Positions 54,013 through 62,178 of a stretch of 64,000 nt of DNA are shown in pieces; the stretch's first letter is position 1; each line of letters starts with the position of its first letter. The translations under genes were made by a program, and so were the position numbers. The notes beneath the pieces were generated by a model, which saw nothing but the letters and a program-made list of their open reading frames with translations, ran no database searches and was not told where the DNA came from. Location of the stretch: contig NZ_JPWH01000001.1 of the NCBI RefSeq assembly GCF_003326755.1, positions 1-64,000 of the forward strand, given 5' to 3'. The stretch comes from Thalassospira profundimaris (lineage in GTDB: Bacteria; Pseudomonadota; Alphaproteobacteria; Rhodospirillales; Thalassospiraceae).

Positions 54013-55053
54013 TCAGGCCGCCAGAATGGCGCTGGTAATTGCCTGCTGGTCCATATCATGCAGGCCAATCACCACCAGACGCGACTGGCGGGTTTCGTTT
54101 TCCTGCCACGGGCGGTCAAAATAGCGCTGGAAACGTTCACCAACACCCTGCACCACATGGCGCATCGGCTTGCCCGGCACATGGACAAACCCCTTGATGC
54201 GCAAAACGTCAAATTCCCGCACCACATTGATCAGGCGCTTTTCAAGGGCGGCAGGGTCCGTGACATCATCAAGCGTGACAACAAAGCTTTCAAAATCGTC
54301 GTGGTCATGCTCATGGCCGTCATCATGATGGGACGGGCGGCTATCAAGGTCATCCTCGGCGGCGGCCCCCAGACCGAGCAGCACGGCATTTTCAATGCGC
54401 GCATGTTCGGTCGCAATGATTTTGACCGACGGGCGTTTCAGCTCCGCCCGTATATCGGCCTCGACCCTGCTTTTTTCATCGCTGGTCAGAAGGTCGGTTT
54501 TGTTTAAAACCACCATATCGGCGCAATGAAGCTGTTCTTCAAACAGTTCTTCAAGCGGGCTTTCGTGATCCAGGTTTTCATCGGCCTCGCGCAGGGCCTG
54601 CACTGCATCATGGTCATGGGCAAACAGGCCATCACGCAGGGCGGCAGCATCAAGCACGGCAACAACGCCATCGACCGTCACACGCGAACGGATTTCCGGC
54701 CAGTTAAAGGCCTTTACCAGCGGTTTGGGCAGGGCAAGGCCAGAAGTTTCGATAACGATATGATCAGGCGGAGTATCGCGATCCAGCAGCTTTTGCATGG
54801 TCGGTACAAAGTCATCGGCCACGGTGCAACAGATGCAGCCATTGGCAAGTTCCAGAACATCTTCTTCGGCACAGCCTTCAATGCCGCAGCCATTGATGAC
54901 TTCCATATCCACGCCAACATCACCAAATTCATTGATAATCAGGGCGATACGCTTGCCACCGGCATTTTCCAGCATATTGCGGATCATGGTGGTTTTACCG
55001 GCCCCCAAAAAGCCGGTAATCACGGTTGCGGGAATTTTACCCAAATGCGCCAT
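54013..55053 (-). CDS. cobW: CobW-family GTPase / metallochaperone
   Basis: 346 residues from the ATG at 55053. It has Walker A TGFLGAGKTT, the metal-binding CxCC motif GCICCTV, and the base-recognition motif LNKTDL. A His/Asp-rich stretch (HHDDGHEHDHDD, ~240) precedes the C-terminal CobW_C domain. G3E GTPases of this type deliver cobalt to CobN, which fits the position directly upstream of cobN and after cobU. An upstream ATG at 55110 would overlap cobU and is less likely. Confidence 0.95.
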   Translation of the reverse strand: MAHLGKIPATVITGFLGAGKTTMIRNMLENAGGKRIALIINEFGDVGVDMEVINGCGIEGCAEEDVLELANGCICCTVADDFVPTMQKLLDRDTPPDHIVIETSGLALPKPLVKAFNWPEIRSRVTVDGVVAVLDAAALRDGLFAHDHDAVQALREADENLDHESPLEELFEEQLHCADMVVLNKTDLLTSDEKSRVEADIRAELKRPSVKIIATEHARIENAVLLGLGAAAEDDLDSRPSHHDDGHEHDHDDFESFVVTLDDVTDPAALEKRLINVVREFDVLRIKGFVHVPGKPMRHVVQGVGERFQRYFDRPWQENETRQSRLVVIGLHDMDQQAITSAILAA

Positions 55054-55099
55054 TATCTTTAAATCCTTGAAAAACCGGGTATCACATACCGGATTGAAA

Positions 55100-55627
55100 T
55101 TACTTAACACTCATTGGAATGCCCACAACCACCAGCGTCACCTGACGCGAAAGTGCGGCAATGCGCTGATGCAGGCGCCCGGCATGGTCGCGAAAGGCCC
55201 GCGCCATTGCGTTTTCCGGCACAATACCAAAGCCAACCTCGTTTGAGACCAGCAAAACCGGCAAAGCCAGCCGGGGCAAAAGCGCACAAAGGCGCTCGAT
55301 CTCGGCCTCGATATCATGCTCGCCGATCATAAGGTTGGTCAGCCACAGGGTCAGGCAATCAACCAGAACCGGACCTTCGCTTTGCTGATCAAGGCGTTCA
55401 AGCACACCGCACAAATCATGCGGTTCCTCGATCGTGGCCCAAAGCGGGCCGCGGCGCTGTTTATGATGGGCAATACGATCGGCCATTTCATCGTCCCAGG
55501 CGCGTCCGGTGGCAATATAGGTGCCCCCGCCTGCGGCAATGACCATATCCTCGGCAAATTTGCTTTTGCCGGAACGCGCCCCCCCCAATATCAGGTGAAC
55601 GCCATTTTCAATAACCTTTGGGGCCAT
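55100..55627 (-). CDS. cobU: Adenosylcobinamide kinase / adenosylcobinamide-phosphate guanylyltransferase
   Basis: 175 residues. The P-loop LILGGARSGKSKFAED, TYIATGRAWDDEMADRIAHH and VLVDCLTLWLTNLM are diagnostic (also named cobP). The His at IAHHKQRR is the guanylylated residue position. It activates adenosylcobinamide for joining to the lower ligand by CobS. First gene after the B12 riboswitch; its ATG follows AAGGA in the sequence just after the platform hairpin. cobW starts 46 bp downstream. Confidence 0.95.
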   Translation of the reverse strand: MAPKVIENGVHLILGGARSGKSKFAEDMVIAAGGGTYIATGRAWDDEMADRIAHHKQRRGPLWATIEEPHDLCGVLERLDQQSEGPVLVDCLTLWLTNLMIGEHDIEAEIERLCALLPRLALPVLLVSNEVGFGIVPENAMARAFRDHAGRLHQRIAALSRQVTLVVVGIPMSVK

Positions 55628-55646
55628 CGCCCGTTCCTTGCGCTAT

Positions 55647-55663
55647 GGTCTCCACCCGAGACC
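55647..55663 (-). promoter_or_regulatory. Hairpin in the expression platform before cobU
   Basis: GGTCTC-CACCC-GAGACC, a perfect 6-bp stem 20 nt before the cobU start codon and about 40 nt after the riboswitch core. With no T-tract, it points to control of translation initiation rather than termination. Confidence 0.45.
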
Positions 55664-55699
55664 CGGTTGCAATTGATGCAGTCCCAAAAGACCCACATC

Positions 55700-55880
55700 A
55701 CCACTGGCAGGTTTCCTGGCTTCGGGCATGTCGGTCATTTCCCTTCCCAAAGGGGGGTGTCCCATCCTTCAGTGGGTGGCAGGCTGTCTGCCACAAATGA
55801 CCCATCCCGTTACAGTTGCGGGGGCAGCACCGGTTTTGCACCGGTTTCCCGTTTCCAGTCGGCGACGCGACACTAGCGTA
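55700..55880 (-). ncRNA. Cobalamin (adenosylcobalamin) riboswitch
   Basis: On the minus strand, in the conserved order: GGGAAACCGGTGCAAAACCG (complement of 55831-55850), the B12 box CGCAACTGTAAC (complement of 55809-55820), a variable stem region with a GTGGCAG / CTGCCAC hairpin, and the 3' signature AGCCAGGAAACCTGCC (complement of 55706-55721). It lies 73 nt before cobU and should shut down cobU-cobW-cobN when B12 is plentiful. Confidence 0.95.
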
Positions 55881-56348
55881 AAACAGTCCCGATTAGAAGG
55901 CCCCGCGTCGCCCTCGCCGTTCCCCCATTGCGGGAACAGGCCAAAATTCGCGGCCGCAAGAGTTGTTTCTACCATTAATTTCAGCATCTTGGGTCTTTTG
56001 TTGAAAGAACTGGAAATCTGCCTGGCCGTCTTGGCAAAGGCCGCTCTTCATCCAGCGTTAAAATGCCGAAGCTCCGCAGTTTTCAAGGCATCAAACGGCA
56101 GCGAAACCATATCCATCAACCTTAAGCAAAGGAGCAAAGACGTAAAGAGTAAGGCCTACCTAGACGAAAGGTCAGTATTTGTAAGAATTGATATGTTGAG
56201 AAGACCCACTCTTTCGGGAAACATGGGGACAACAAGAACAAACGGAATGCCAGTGCCGATATTGTAACACCGGGAAAACCCGGGGATCCAAGACACGAGC
56301 AATTCGCGCCAACCCTCATTCCATACAAAACCAGAACTGTTTGTCCCA
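55881..56348. other. Gap upstream of the 56349 gene
   Basis: About 470 bp between the riboswitch and the next plus-strand gene. It should hold the riboswitch transcript's promoter on the minus strand and the promoter of the unknown gene on the plus strand. A reading frame crosses part of it but overlaps the riboswitch and shows no coding character. I see no other structure. Confidence 0.55.
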
Positions 56349-57020
56349 ATGGCTATAGAACATTACGTCAACAAGATTCGCACCCGCGAAGATGTCATAT
56401 GGCAAACCACATCACGTCGTGACATGTGGACCAAGCTGCTTGACCGGCTTCAGATGGATGCCCCCCATTTTTTCCGTTTTCTGGAACAGTATGCAGAAGG
56501 CGATGACCTCATTTTGCGGCGACGGCAGGTACGCGCCCTGTATCAGGCTGATGCCGAAATGGGGATGGTTGCCGCCATCATGTGGGCGCATGCACGCGGC
56601 ATTCGCGTCAATGCGTTATCGCTTCTGGTGCGCGATCTGCCTGCCCTGGTCAAACTGTTTGACCGGGACAGTTTCGATGACAAATCGCTCACGCATTTGC
56701 TGGGTCAGCCGGGCATTTCCATTCCGACGGCCAGCAAAATGCTCTCGGCCTGTGGCAAGCAGTTTGACAATATCCCCGCCGCCATTCTTGATGATACCAT
56801 TTCGGTTGCCATCGAAAGCTCGGAATTTGCCAAAAACTTCCCCCACACCAACACGTTACGTGGCAAGGCCCGCAGCCGTCCGCTCGATTATTACAAAGCC
56901 TATCTGGACGATCTCAATGCGCTTGCCATCCGGCATGGCATTTCCCACGACACGCTGGATCACTTTTTTGCCGAATTCTCAAGCTACGACGAACCGGTCG
57001 TCAGCAGAAAATCCGCCTAA
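56349..57020 (+). CDS. Hypothetical protein, helix-rich
   Basis: 223 residues, soluble, no signal peptide. I do not recognise the family. Segments such as ALYQADAEMGMVAAIMWAHA and VNALSLLVRDLPALVKLF suggest an all-alpha fold; the sequence is Leu/Ala/Asp-rich with few Gly. It stands alone between the B12 riboswitch promoter region and the convergent phosphatase gene. Base composition is like the neighbours. No function can be given; regulation together with the cobalamin genes is not indicated. Confidence 0.7.
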   Translation: MAIEHYVNKIRTREDVIWQTTSRRDMWTKLLDRLQMDAPHFFRFLEQYAEGDDLILRRRQVRALYQADAEMGMVAAIMWAHARGIRVNALSLLVRDLPALVKLFDRDSFDDKSLTHLLGQPGISIPTASKMLSACGKQFDNIPAAILDDTISVAIESSEFAKNFPHTNTLRGKARSRPLDYYKAYLDDLNALAIRHGISHDTLDHFFAEFSSYDEPVVSRKSA

Positions 57021-57083
57021 CTCCTGTCCAACTCCTGGCTGGCAGATCCCCTGTCTCAAAGACGGTACGTCAATATAACTCTT

Positions 57084-57764
57084 TTAATTCTGGTTAAAGC
57101 GCAGATTAACCCCGCCAATCCGCCAACCGGGATTTTCAGGCGCGTCCAGATAATCAATGCGCGTCAGTCCCAAAGGCGCAATATCAAAGGCCAGTGCCGC
57201 AGTGGGTGCCAGCCCCAAAACATGTGCCAAAATGGCCCGAATGGGGCCACCATGCAAAACCGCCACAATATCCTGTCCGGCATGGACCTGATTTAACAGG
57301 TTAAATGCCGTCACAACCCTGTCAGCCAGTTGGCAAAAACTTTCGCCGCCCGGCGGCACGGCATTGGCATAATCATCCCAGAACAAACGGGCCTTACCGG
57401 CAGGAATGTCGGACCATAACTGTCCTTCCCAGTCGCCAAAATCCTGTTCCGCAAATTCCGGCATCTTCCTGATTGCGGTTTCATCACGGTCCTTAGCAGG
57501 CGCATCCCGCCCGCGCACAACAGTGTCAGCTTCGTTACCTGCAACAGGACGCTGGTCCTGCAATTGACGAACGGTTTCAACACTGCGCACAAGCGGGCTG
57601 GCAATATAAACCGGGTTTTTTGGCAGGGTTTCTGCCAACCGCGTCAATGCCGGTTTGTCCTCAAACACAGCAGGCAGGTCGGTTCGGCCATAAATCACGC
57701 TGCCCGGATTATCAACCGGCGCATGGCGCACAAGCCACCAGCGTGTGACGGCAAAAAGGCTCAT
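57084..57764 (-). CDS. Histidine phosphatase family protein, possible alpha-ribazole phosphatase
   Basis: 226 residues from the ATG at 57764, which overlaps the cobS stop (ATGA). The catalytic RHG motif appears as WWLVRHAPVDNPG with His17 region; the second catalytic His lies in VVAVLHGGPIRAIL. GRTDLP near residue 30 is common in CobC-type enzymes. Location directly after cobS supports removal of the phosphate from alpha-ribazole phosphate or adenosylcobalamin phosphate. The middle has an insertion of about 40 residues (QDQRPVAGNEADTVVRGRDA region) absent from short CobC proteins. Confidence 0.85.
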   Translation of the reverse strand: MSLFAVTRWWLVRHAPVDNPGSVIYGRTDLPAVFEDKPALTRLAETLPKNPVYIASPLVRSVETVRQLQDQRPVAGNEADTVVRGRDAPAKDRDETAIRKMPEFAEQDFGDWEGQLWSDIPAGKARLFWDDYANAVPPGGESFCQLADRVVTAFNLLNQVHAGQDIVAVLHGGPIRAILAHVLGLAPTAALAFDIAPLGLTRIDYLDAPENPGWRIGGVNLRFNQN

Positions 57765-58675
57765 GCCAGCCCCCCGTGCAAAACGGATAATAACGCGATC
57801 GCAACAAAAATCTCTGTCACGATCTGACAACATCCCAGCACATCCCCGCTATGTCCGCCAATTTGCCAGCGGGCCAACAAACCCACCACAAAACAGGCCA
57901 GAACCATTGCCAGCACGGACGCCAGCATCATCACCGGCCCGGCCAAAAGCAGGGTAAGAAGAATACATAACAGGGCTGCCACCAAAAACGGCACAACAGC
58001 CGGACGACCGGCCCCACGCCCCAAACCGTCTTCGCGGGCCGGGGACAAAAACAGCATGATAACCGGCATGGACAGACGCGAAAACAGTGCCACAACCAGC
58101 AGCAGCATCATGAAAACGCCGCTCTCAATGGCCTGTTGGAGCACAAAAAACCGCGCGGCAAAGGCAATAACCAAGGCGACAACGCCATAACTGCCTATCC
58201 TGCTGTCGCGCATGATGGCAAGTTTGCGCTCTCGCGTCACGCCGCCACCAAATCCATCCGCGCAATCGGCCAGGCCATCCTCGTGCAGCGCCCCGGTCAA
58301 CCCGACCAGGGCCATCAGGGCAAAAACCGCCGCCAGACCGGTATTGCCGGTCAGCCCCAAAACCGCCTGGGCGGGAAGAACCGCCATCCCGGCCAGCAGG
58401 ATTCCCACCAGCGGCCAGCACCAGACCGACCGGGCGATCAGGCCCGACTGAAATTCAAGCCGGGCAGGCCAGGGAATGCGCGACAGCAACATCAGGGCAC
58501 GACCGAAATCCGCCACAAGGCGCTCCATATTGGTCAGGTCTGCCGCGCGCGCATCCTCAACGGATTCCGGGGCCTTTCGGGCGTCTGACGCATCGGCATC
58601 CTGCACTGTTCCGGCAGGATCAATCTGGTCAGAATGCGGGCGGGAAGAAAAAGGCTGATCTGATGACACCGGCAT
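57761..58675 (-). CDS. cobS: Adenosylcobinamide-GDP ribazoletransferase (cobalamin synthase)
   Basis: 304 residues with about six membrane helices. ALHEDGLADCADGFGGG is the catalytic Asp-rich motif of the family, followed by KLAIMRDSRIGSYG. It joins adenosylcobinamide-GDP to alpha-ribazole in the inner membrane. The first ~49 residues are a polar extension not usual for CobS; the ATG at 58528 (MERLVADFG) would give the normal length and may be the true start. It is divergent from cobT and coupled to the phosphatase gene downstream. It is unrelated to the chelatase subunit also called CobS. Confidence 0.93.
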   Translation of the reverse strand: MPVSSDQPFSSRPHSDQIDPAGTVQDADASDARKAPESVEDARAADLTNMERLVADFGRALMLLSRIPWPARLEFQSGLIARSVWCWPLVGILLAGMAVLPAQAVLGLTGNTGLAAVFALMALVGLTGALHEDGLADCADGFGGGVTRERKLAIMRDSRIGSYGVVALVIAFAARFFVLQQAIESGVFMMLLLVVALFSRLSMPVIMLFLSPAREDGLGRGAGRPAVVPFLVAALLCILLTLLLAGPVMMLASVLAMVLACFVVGLLARWQIGGHSGDVLGCCQIVTEIFVAIALLSVLHGGLA

Positions 58676-58785
58676 TTTCCGATTTTCAAACTGGCAATTT
58701 GACTGGGGGAAGACTAATCATGGTGCGCAACAATGCCAAGCACCATTACCCAGCCCAGGTGTTTCCTGTCCCCCGGAGACTTTTG

Positions 58786-59820
58786 ATGTTCGATCCCAAA
58801 CACCCGCCGCAAAACCTTGATGACATCCGCGCCCTGATGGCAGAGCTGCCAAAAGCCGATGAAACCGCCCGTGAAGCCGTCATCGCCCGGGAACCGCACC
58901 TCACCAAGCCAGAAGGATCGCTGGGACGGCTCGAGGAAATCAGCCTGTGGCTGGCGGAATGGCAGGGGAACCCCCGCCCCCGCGCCAGTCGCCCGCGTGT
59001 GACCATTTTTGCTGGCAGTCACGGAGTGTGCGATCAGGGGGTTTCCGCCTTTCCGGCCAGTGTGAACCAGCAAATGGTGGAAAATTTCATCAATGGCGGG
59101 GCGGCCATTAACCAGATTTGCAAGGCAGTCGATGCCGAATTGCGGGTGATGGAAGTCGCCCTTGAAATTCCCACCAATGATTTCAGCCGCGAAGCCGCCA
59201 TGCTCGATGAAGACTGCGCCGAAGCAATGGCCTTTGGCATGAGCGCGGTTGAAACCGGGCTGGATGTTTTTGTCCCCGGTGAAATGGGCATTGGCAACAC
59301 CACCGCGGCAGCGGCCATTTCGCATGCGCTGTTTGGTGGCACACCCGAGGACTGGACGGGCCGGGGAACCGGCATTGATGACAGCACCCTTGCCCTTAAA
59401 ACCCGGGTGGTCGGCGATGCGGTGATTTTACATCGCAACCAGATGCGCGACGGGCTGGACGTGCTGCGTTGCGTTGGCGGGCGTGAAATTGCCGCAATGG
59501 CCGGTGCCATTCTGGCAGCCCGCCTGCAACGCGTGCCTGTTGTGCTCGATGGCTATGTTTCCTGTGCTGCTGCGGCCATCCTGCATCATATCCGCCACGA
59601 TGCGCTGGATCATTGCCTGGTCGGGCATCTCTCCTCGGAACCGGGACATCGTAATCTGGTTGAAAAACTGGGTAAAAAACCGCTGCTGGATTTCAATATG
59701 CGCCTTGGCGAAGGGTCGGGCGCGGCCCTGACACTGCCCCTTCTGCGCGCGGCTGCCGCCTGTCATAACGATATGGCAACGTTTGAGACAGCCCATGTCA
59801 GCAAACGCGAAGAAGACTGA
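58786..59820 (+). CDS. cobT: Nicotinate-nucleotide-dimethylbenzimidazole phosphoribosyltransferase
   Basis: 344 residues from the ATG at 58786, with GGAG 8-11 nt upstream. KPEGSLGRLEEISLWLAEWQG near the start, FAGSHGVCDQGVSAFPASVN, GEMGIGNTTAAAAI and the C-terminal RLGEGSGAALTLPLL, which holds the catalytic Glu, are all CobT/CobU-type signatures. It makes alpha-ribazole phosphate for the lower ligand. Divergent from cobS. Upstream ATGs at 58663 and 58720 are unlikely starts. Confidence 0.95.
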   Translation: MFDPKHPPQNLDDIRALMAELPKADETAREAVIAREPHLTKPEGSLGRLEEISLWLAEWQGNPRPRASRPRVTIFAGSHGVCDQGVSAFPASVNQQMVENFINGGAAINQICKAVDAELRVMEVALEIPTNDFSREAAMLDEDCAEAMAFGMSAVETGLDVFVPGEMGIGNTTAAAAISHALFGGTPEDWTGRGTGIDDSTLALKTRVVGDAVILHRNQMRDGLDVLRCVGGREIAAMAGAILAARLQRVPVVLDGYVSCAAAAILHHIRHDALDHCLVGHLSSEPGHRNLVEKLGKKPLLDFNMRLGEGSGAALTLPLLRAAAACHNDMATFETAHVSKREED

Positions 59821-59867
59821 TTAAGCAACGGGCCCGAAACCCGACACCCTTTGCCGATTCAGATACA

Positions 59868-59907
59868 CAAACACCGCCTGATCCTTTCGGGCGGTGTTTG
59901 TATTTCG
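59868..59907. terminator. Rho-independent terminator after cobT
   Basis: CAAACACCGCC and GGCGGTGTTTG form a perfect 11-bp stem, then TATTTC. It separates the convergent cobT and EAL-like genes. Confidence 0.85.
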
Positions 59908-59945
59908 GGTGAGAGTCCCACATTATGTGTCAGGAAATTGGACCG

Positions 59946-61181
59946 TTACTTTTTTGCCCGGGCATATTCATTCAGCAAATGTTCAACATAACGGCCCTGG
60001 AACATGGTGATATTGACGGAATGGCCAAAATCAATCGCGCTCTGGTCATCACACCGGCACATGATCACCCGTGTATCGCCTGCCACCTTGATCGCCTCGC
60101 GAATTTCATCCACCTTTTCATCGGGCAGATCTTTCATCTCGGGCGACCACATCATCTTGATCGTATCAAGGCCCAGTTTGTTGCGATTGATGTAAGGCAG
60201 GGATAAATGACTGATGCCATCAATACTGATGCGATAACCGCGATCCCGGCAAAAATCACGGGCGAAGAAAAACTGCCCCAGATCGGCAAAAATATCGATC
60301 TTTTGCAGTTCCAGCACAATTGTCCCGCGCTGGCCCGCCTTGACATTGCTGTCAAAGGTTAAAAATTCCGGCGACAGCAGGGTGGAAACATTCAGATTGA
60401 TGCTGACTGACCCCGAAACACTGGTATCGTTGGTGCGTGACAGCAAAGCCAGCATCCGGCGGTCAAGAATTTCCGTCAAATGCTGAAACAGCCAGCGATT
60501 GGACGTCACATTGATGTCAGGCAGCAGGGTGTGCTGCAAATCGCGGATCGAAATGAACAATTCGTGGAAAACCGGGGTTGGTTGGGCCCCGCCCACCACG
60601 GCACAAATCGCCTGGCGGCGCATCAAATTCGACAAATCGGCACGGCGCAGGGCCTCATCGATCCGGCCCAGAATTTTCGGCGTTAAAGGCGCACCATCCT
60701 CGTTTGAGTCCGGCGCATCATTATGACGCCTGGCCGCCTGGCTAACAGTCTTTTCCCGCGTGGCGTTACTGCGCACAAGACGCTGGGTTAAATGCAGAAA
60801 ATCCTTATATTGCTTATCGACATCAAAAAAATCGGTAAAGCTGGCCGGCGCACCATCGGAATCCACCCCGTCCGCCAGCAGCGGGTCATCGTTAAACAGG
60901 AATTTCAACCGAAAAAGGGCCGCGTTGACTTCATCAACGTATTTTTGTTCAAAAATAAAAATAATATCCTGATTGGTCAGAACAAACAAACGCCCCACCA
61001 CCATGGGCACCAGTTCCTCGAACGCGGTCAGGCAGGTGCGAATATGATGTTCCCGGCGATTGTAGCTCTGCAATTTGGAAATATGCACATGCACGGCACC
61101 CACACCCTGTCGCCGACGTTCCAGACGCCGGACATAATCAACCAGAAACGCCTCGGGAGAGGGGAGTGAATTATCAGACAT
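59946..61181 (-). CDS. EAL-like protein with degenerate catalytic site
   Basis: 411 residues, soluble. The C-terminal half (~250-405) aligns in order with EAL phosphodiesterases: VSINLNVSTLLSPEFL, IVLELQKIDIF for the ELTE motif, YRISIDGISHLSLPYIN for the DDFG loop, GLDTIKMMW for the KID motif and MFQGRYVEHLL for QGY. Key metal residues are altered: the second Asp of DDFG is Gly, KID is KMM, and no EGVE glutamate is seen (CRCDDQSA instead). It therefore probably does not hydrolyse c-di-GMP. The N-terminal ~230 residues are unassigned. It is monocistronic. Confidence 0.7.
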   Translation of the reverse strand: MSDNSLPSPEAFLVDYVRRLERRRQGVGAVHVHISKLQSYNRREHHIRTCLTAFEELVPMVVGRLFVLTNQDIIFIFEQKYVDEVNAALFRLKFLFNDDPLLADGVDSDGAPASFTDFFDVDKQYKDFLHLTQRLVRSNATREKTVSQAARRHNDAPDSNEDGAPLTPKILGRIDEALRRADLSNLMRRQAICAVVGGAQPTPVFHELFISIRDLQHTLLPDINVTSNRWLFQHLTEILDRRMLALLSRTNDTSVSGSVSINLNVSTLLSPEFLTFDSNVKAGQRGTIVLELQKIDIFADLGQFFFARDFCRDRGYRISIDGISHLSLPYINRNKLGLDTIKMMWSPEMKDLPDEKVDEIREAIKVAGDTRVIMCRCDDQSAIDFGHSVNITMFQGRYVEHLLNEYARAKK

Positions 61182-61535
61182 ATGAACCCGGTTGTTTGTG
61201 CATTTGATCCGAAAATACGGAATCCGAAACAGTATAAATCCTTATCGTTAACAGCATATGTATCCAACCCCGCAAAATTGTCGAATAGTTTCTTAATCTC
61301 GTCGACAATCCCGACATAGCCACAAAGACAGGTCGTCTCACCGGAAAGGATCTATTTGCATCAAGGCCGGCTTGCGGCCTGATAAGCAATAGCCACAATG
61401 AAACCAAAGTGCTAGTTTCGCCGCGATCATGATCTTTTTGCCCTGAGAGGTGTAAAATCGGATCACACCCGGACAAGACCGGGACCTGGTCTTACCCAAT
61501 GGCTGCCACCTGCAATTTCAAGATACGAGCCGGAA
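61182..61535. other. Gap between EAL-like gene and gmhA
   Basis: 354 bp holding divergent promoters. It is moderately AT-rich near 61200-61300. I see no convincing dyad, riboswitch or small gene in it. Confidence 0.5.
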
Positions 61536-62117
61536 ATGGACATAAACACATTCTTTGATGCCGAGTTTGACGAGCATTTCGACCTGGTCAACAAAACGCG
61601 CGAAGCAACACGCGACCCGTTTATCAAGCTGGTTGATCTGTGTGAAAATGCCCTGAATGCTGGCAACAAGCTGCTGTTTTTCGGCAATGGCGGATCGGCA
61701 GGGGATGCACAGCATATCGCAACCGAATTCACGGTCCGATATGTCCATAACCGTCGTGCCTTACCCGCCATTGCGCTAACCACCGACAGTTCGGCGCTAA
61801 CCGCAATCGGCAATGATTTCGGCTTTGATCATTTGTTTGAACGCCAGGTAGAGGCACTTGGCAAACCGGGTGACGTCGCGATTGGCATTTCCACATCGGG
61901 CAACAGCAAAAATGTTAATCTGGCGCTTGAAAAAGCCCGTGAAATGGGCCTGATTGCCACCGGCTGGACCGGTCGTTCCGGCGGGGATATGGCCGCCCTG
62001 TGTGACCCTGTGATGATCGTTCCCAGCCAGACCACGGCCCGCATCCAGGAAATGCACATCATGCTGGGCCAAATGCTGGTCGGTATGCTGGAATACCGTT
62101 TGGGTCTTCGCGATTAA
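61536..62117 (+). CDS. gmhA: Sedoheptulose 7-phosphate isomerase (SIS domain)
   Basis: 193 residues filling one SIS domain. KLLFFGNGGSAGDAQHIATEF, LTTDSSALTAIGNDFG and ISTSGNSKNV are the phosphosugar-binding loops, and the QEMHIMLGQML helix near the end carries the catalytic Glu and His of GmhA. It makes the first intermediate of ADP-heptose. The next gene, 61 bp downstream, is hldE, which supports gmhA over the related DiaA/LpcA-like regulators. Confidence 0.92.
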   Translation: MDINTFFDAEFDEHFDLVNKTREATRDPFIKLVDLCENALNAGNKLLFFGNGGSAGDAQHIATEFTVRYVHNRRALPAIALTTDSSALTAIGNDFGFDHLFERQVEALGKPGDVAIGISTSGNSKNVNLALEKAREMGLIATGWTGRSGGDMAALCDPVMIVPSQTTARIQEMHIMLGQMLVGMLEYRLGLRD

Positions 62118-62178
62118 ACAAGCCCAGTACGATACCAAATCCTGATTAAAGACGACAACCGATACCGGAAGTACCTTC

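Noticed and set aside
55728..56267. Plus-strand frame of 179 codons
   Set aside because: It covers the B12 riboswitch on the opposite strand and has poor, low-similarity sequence.
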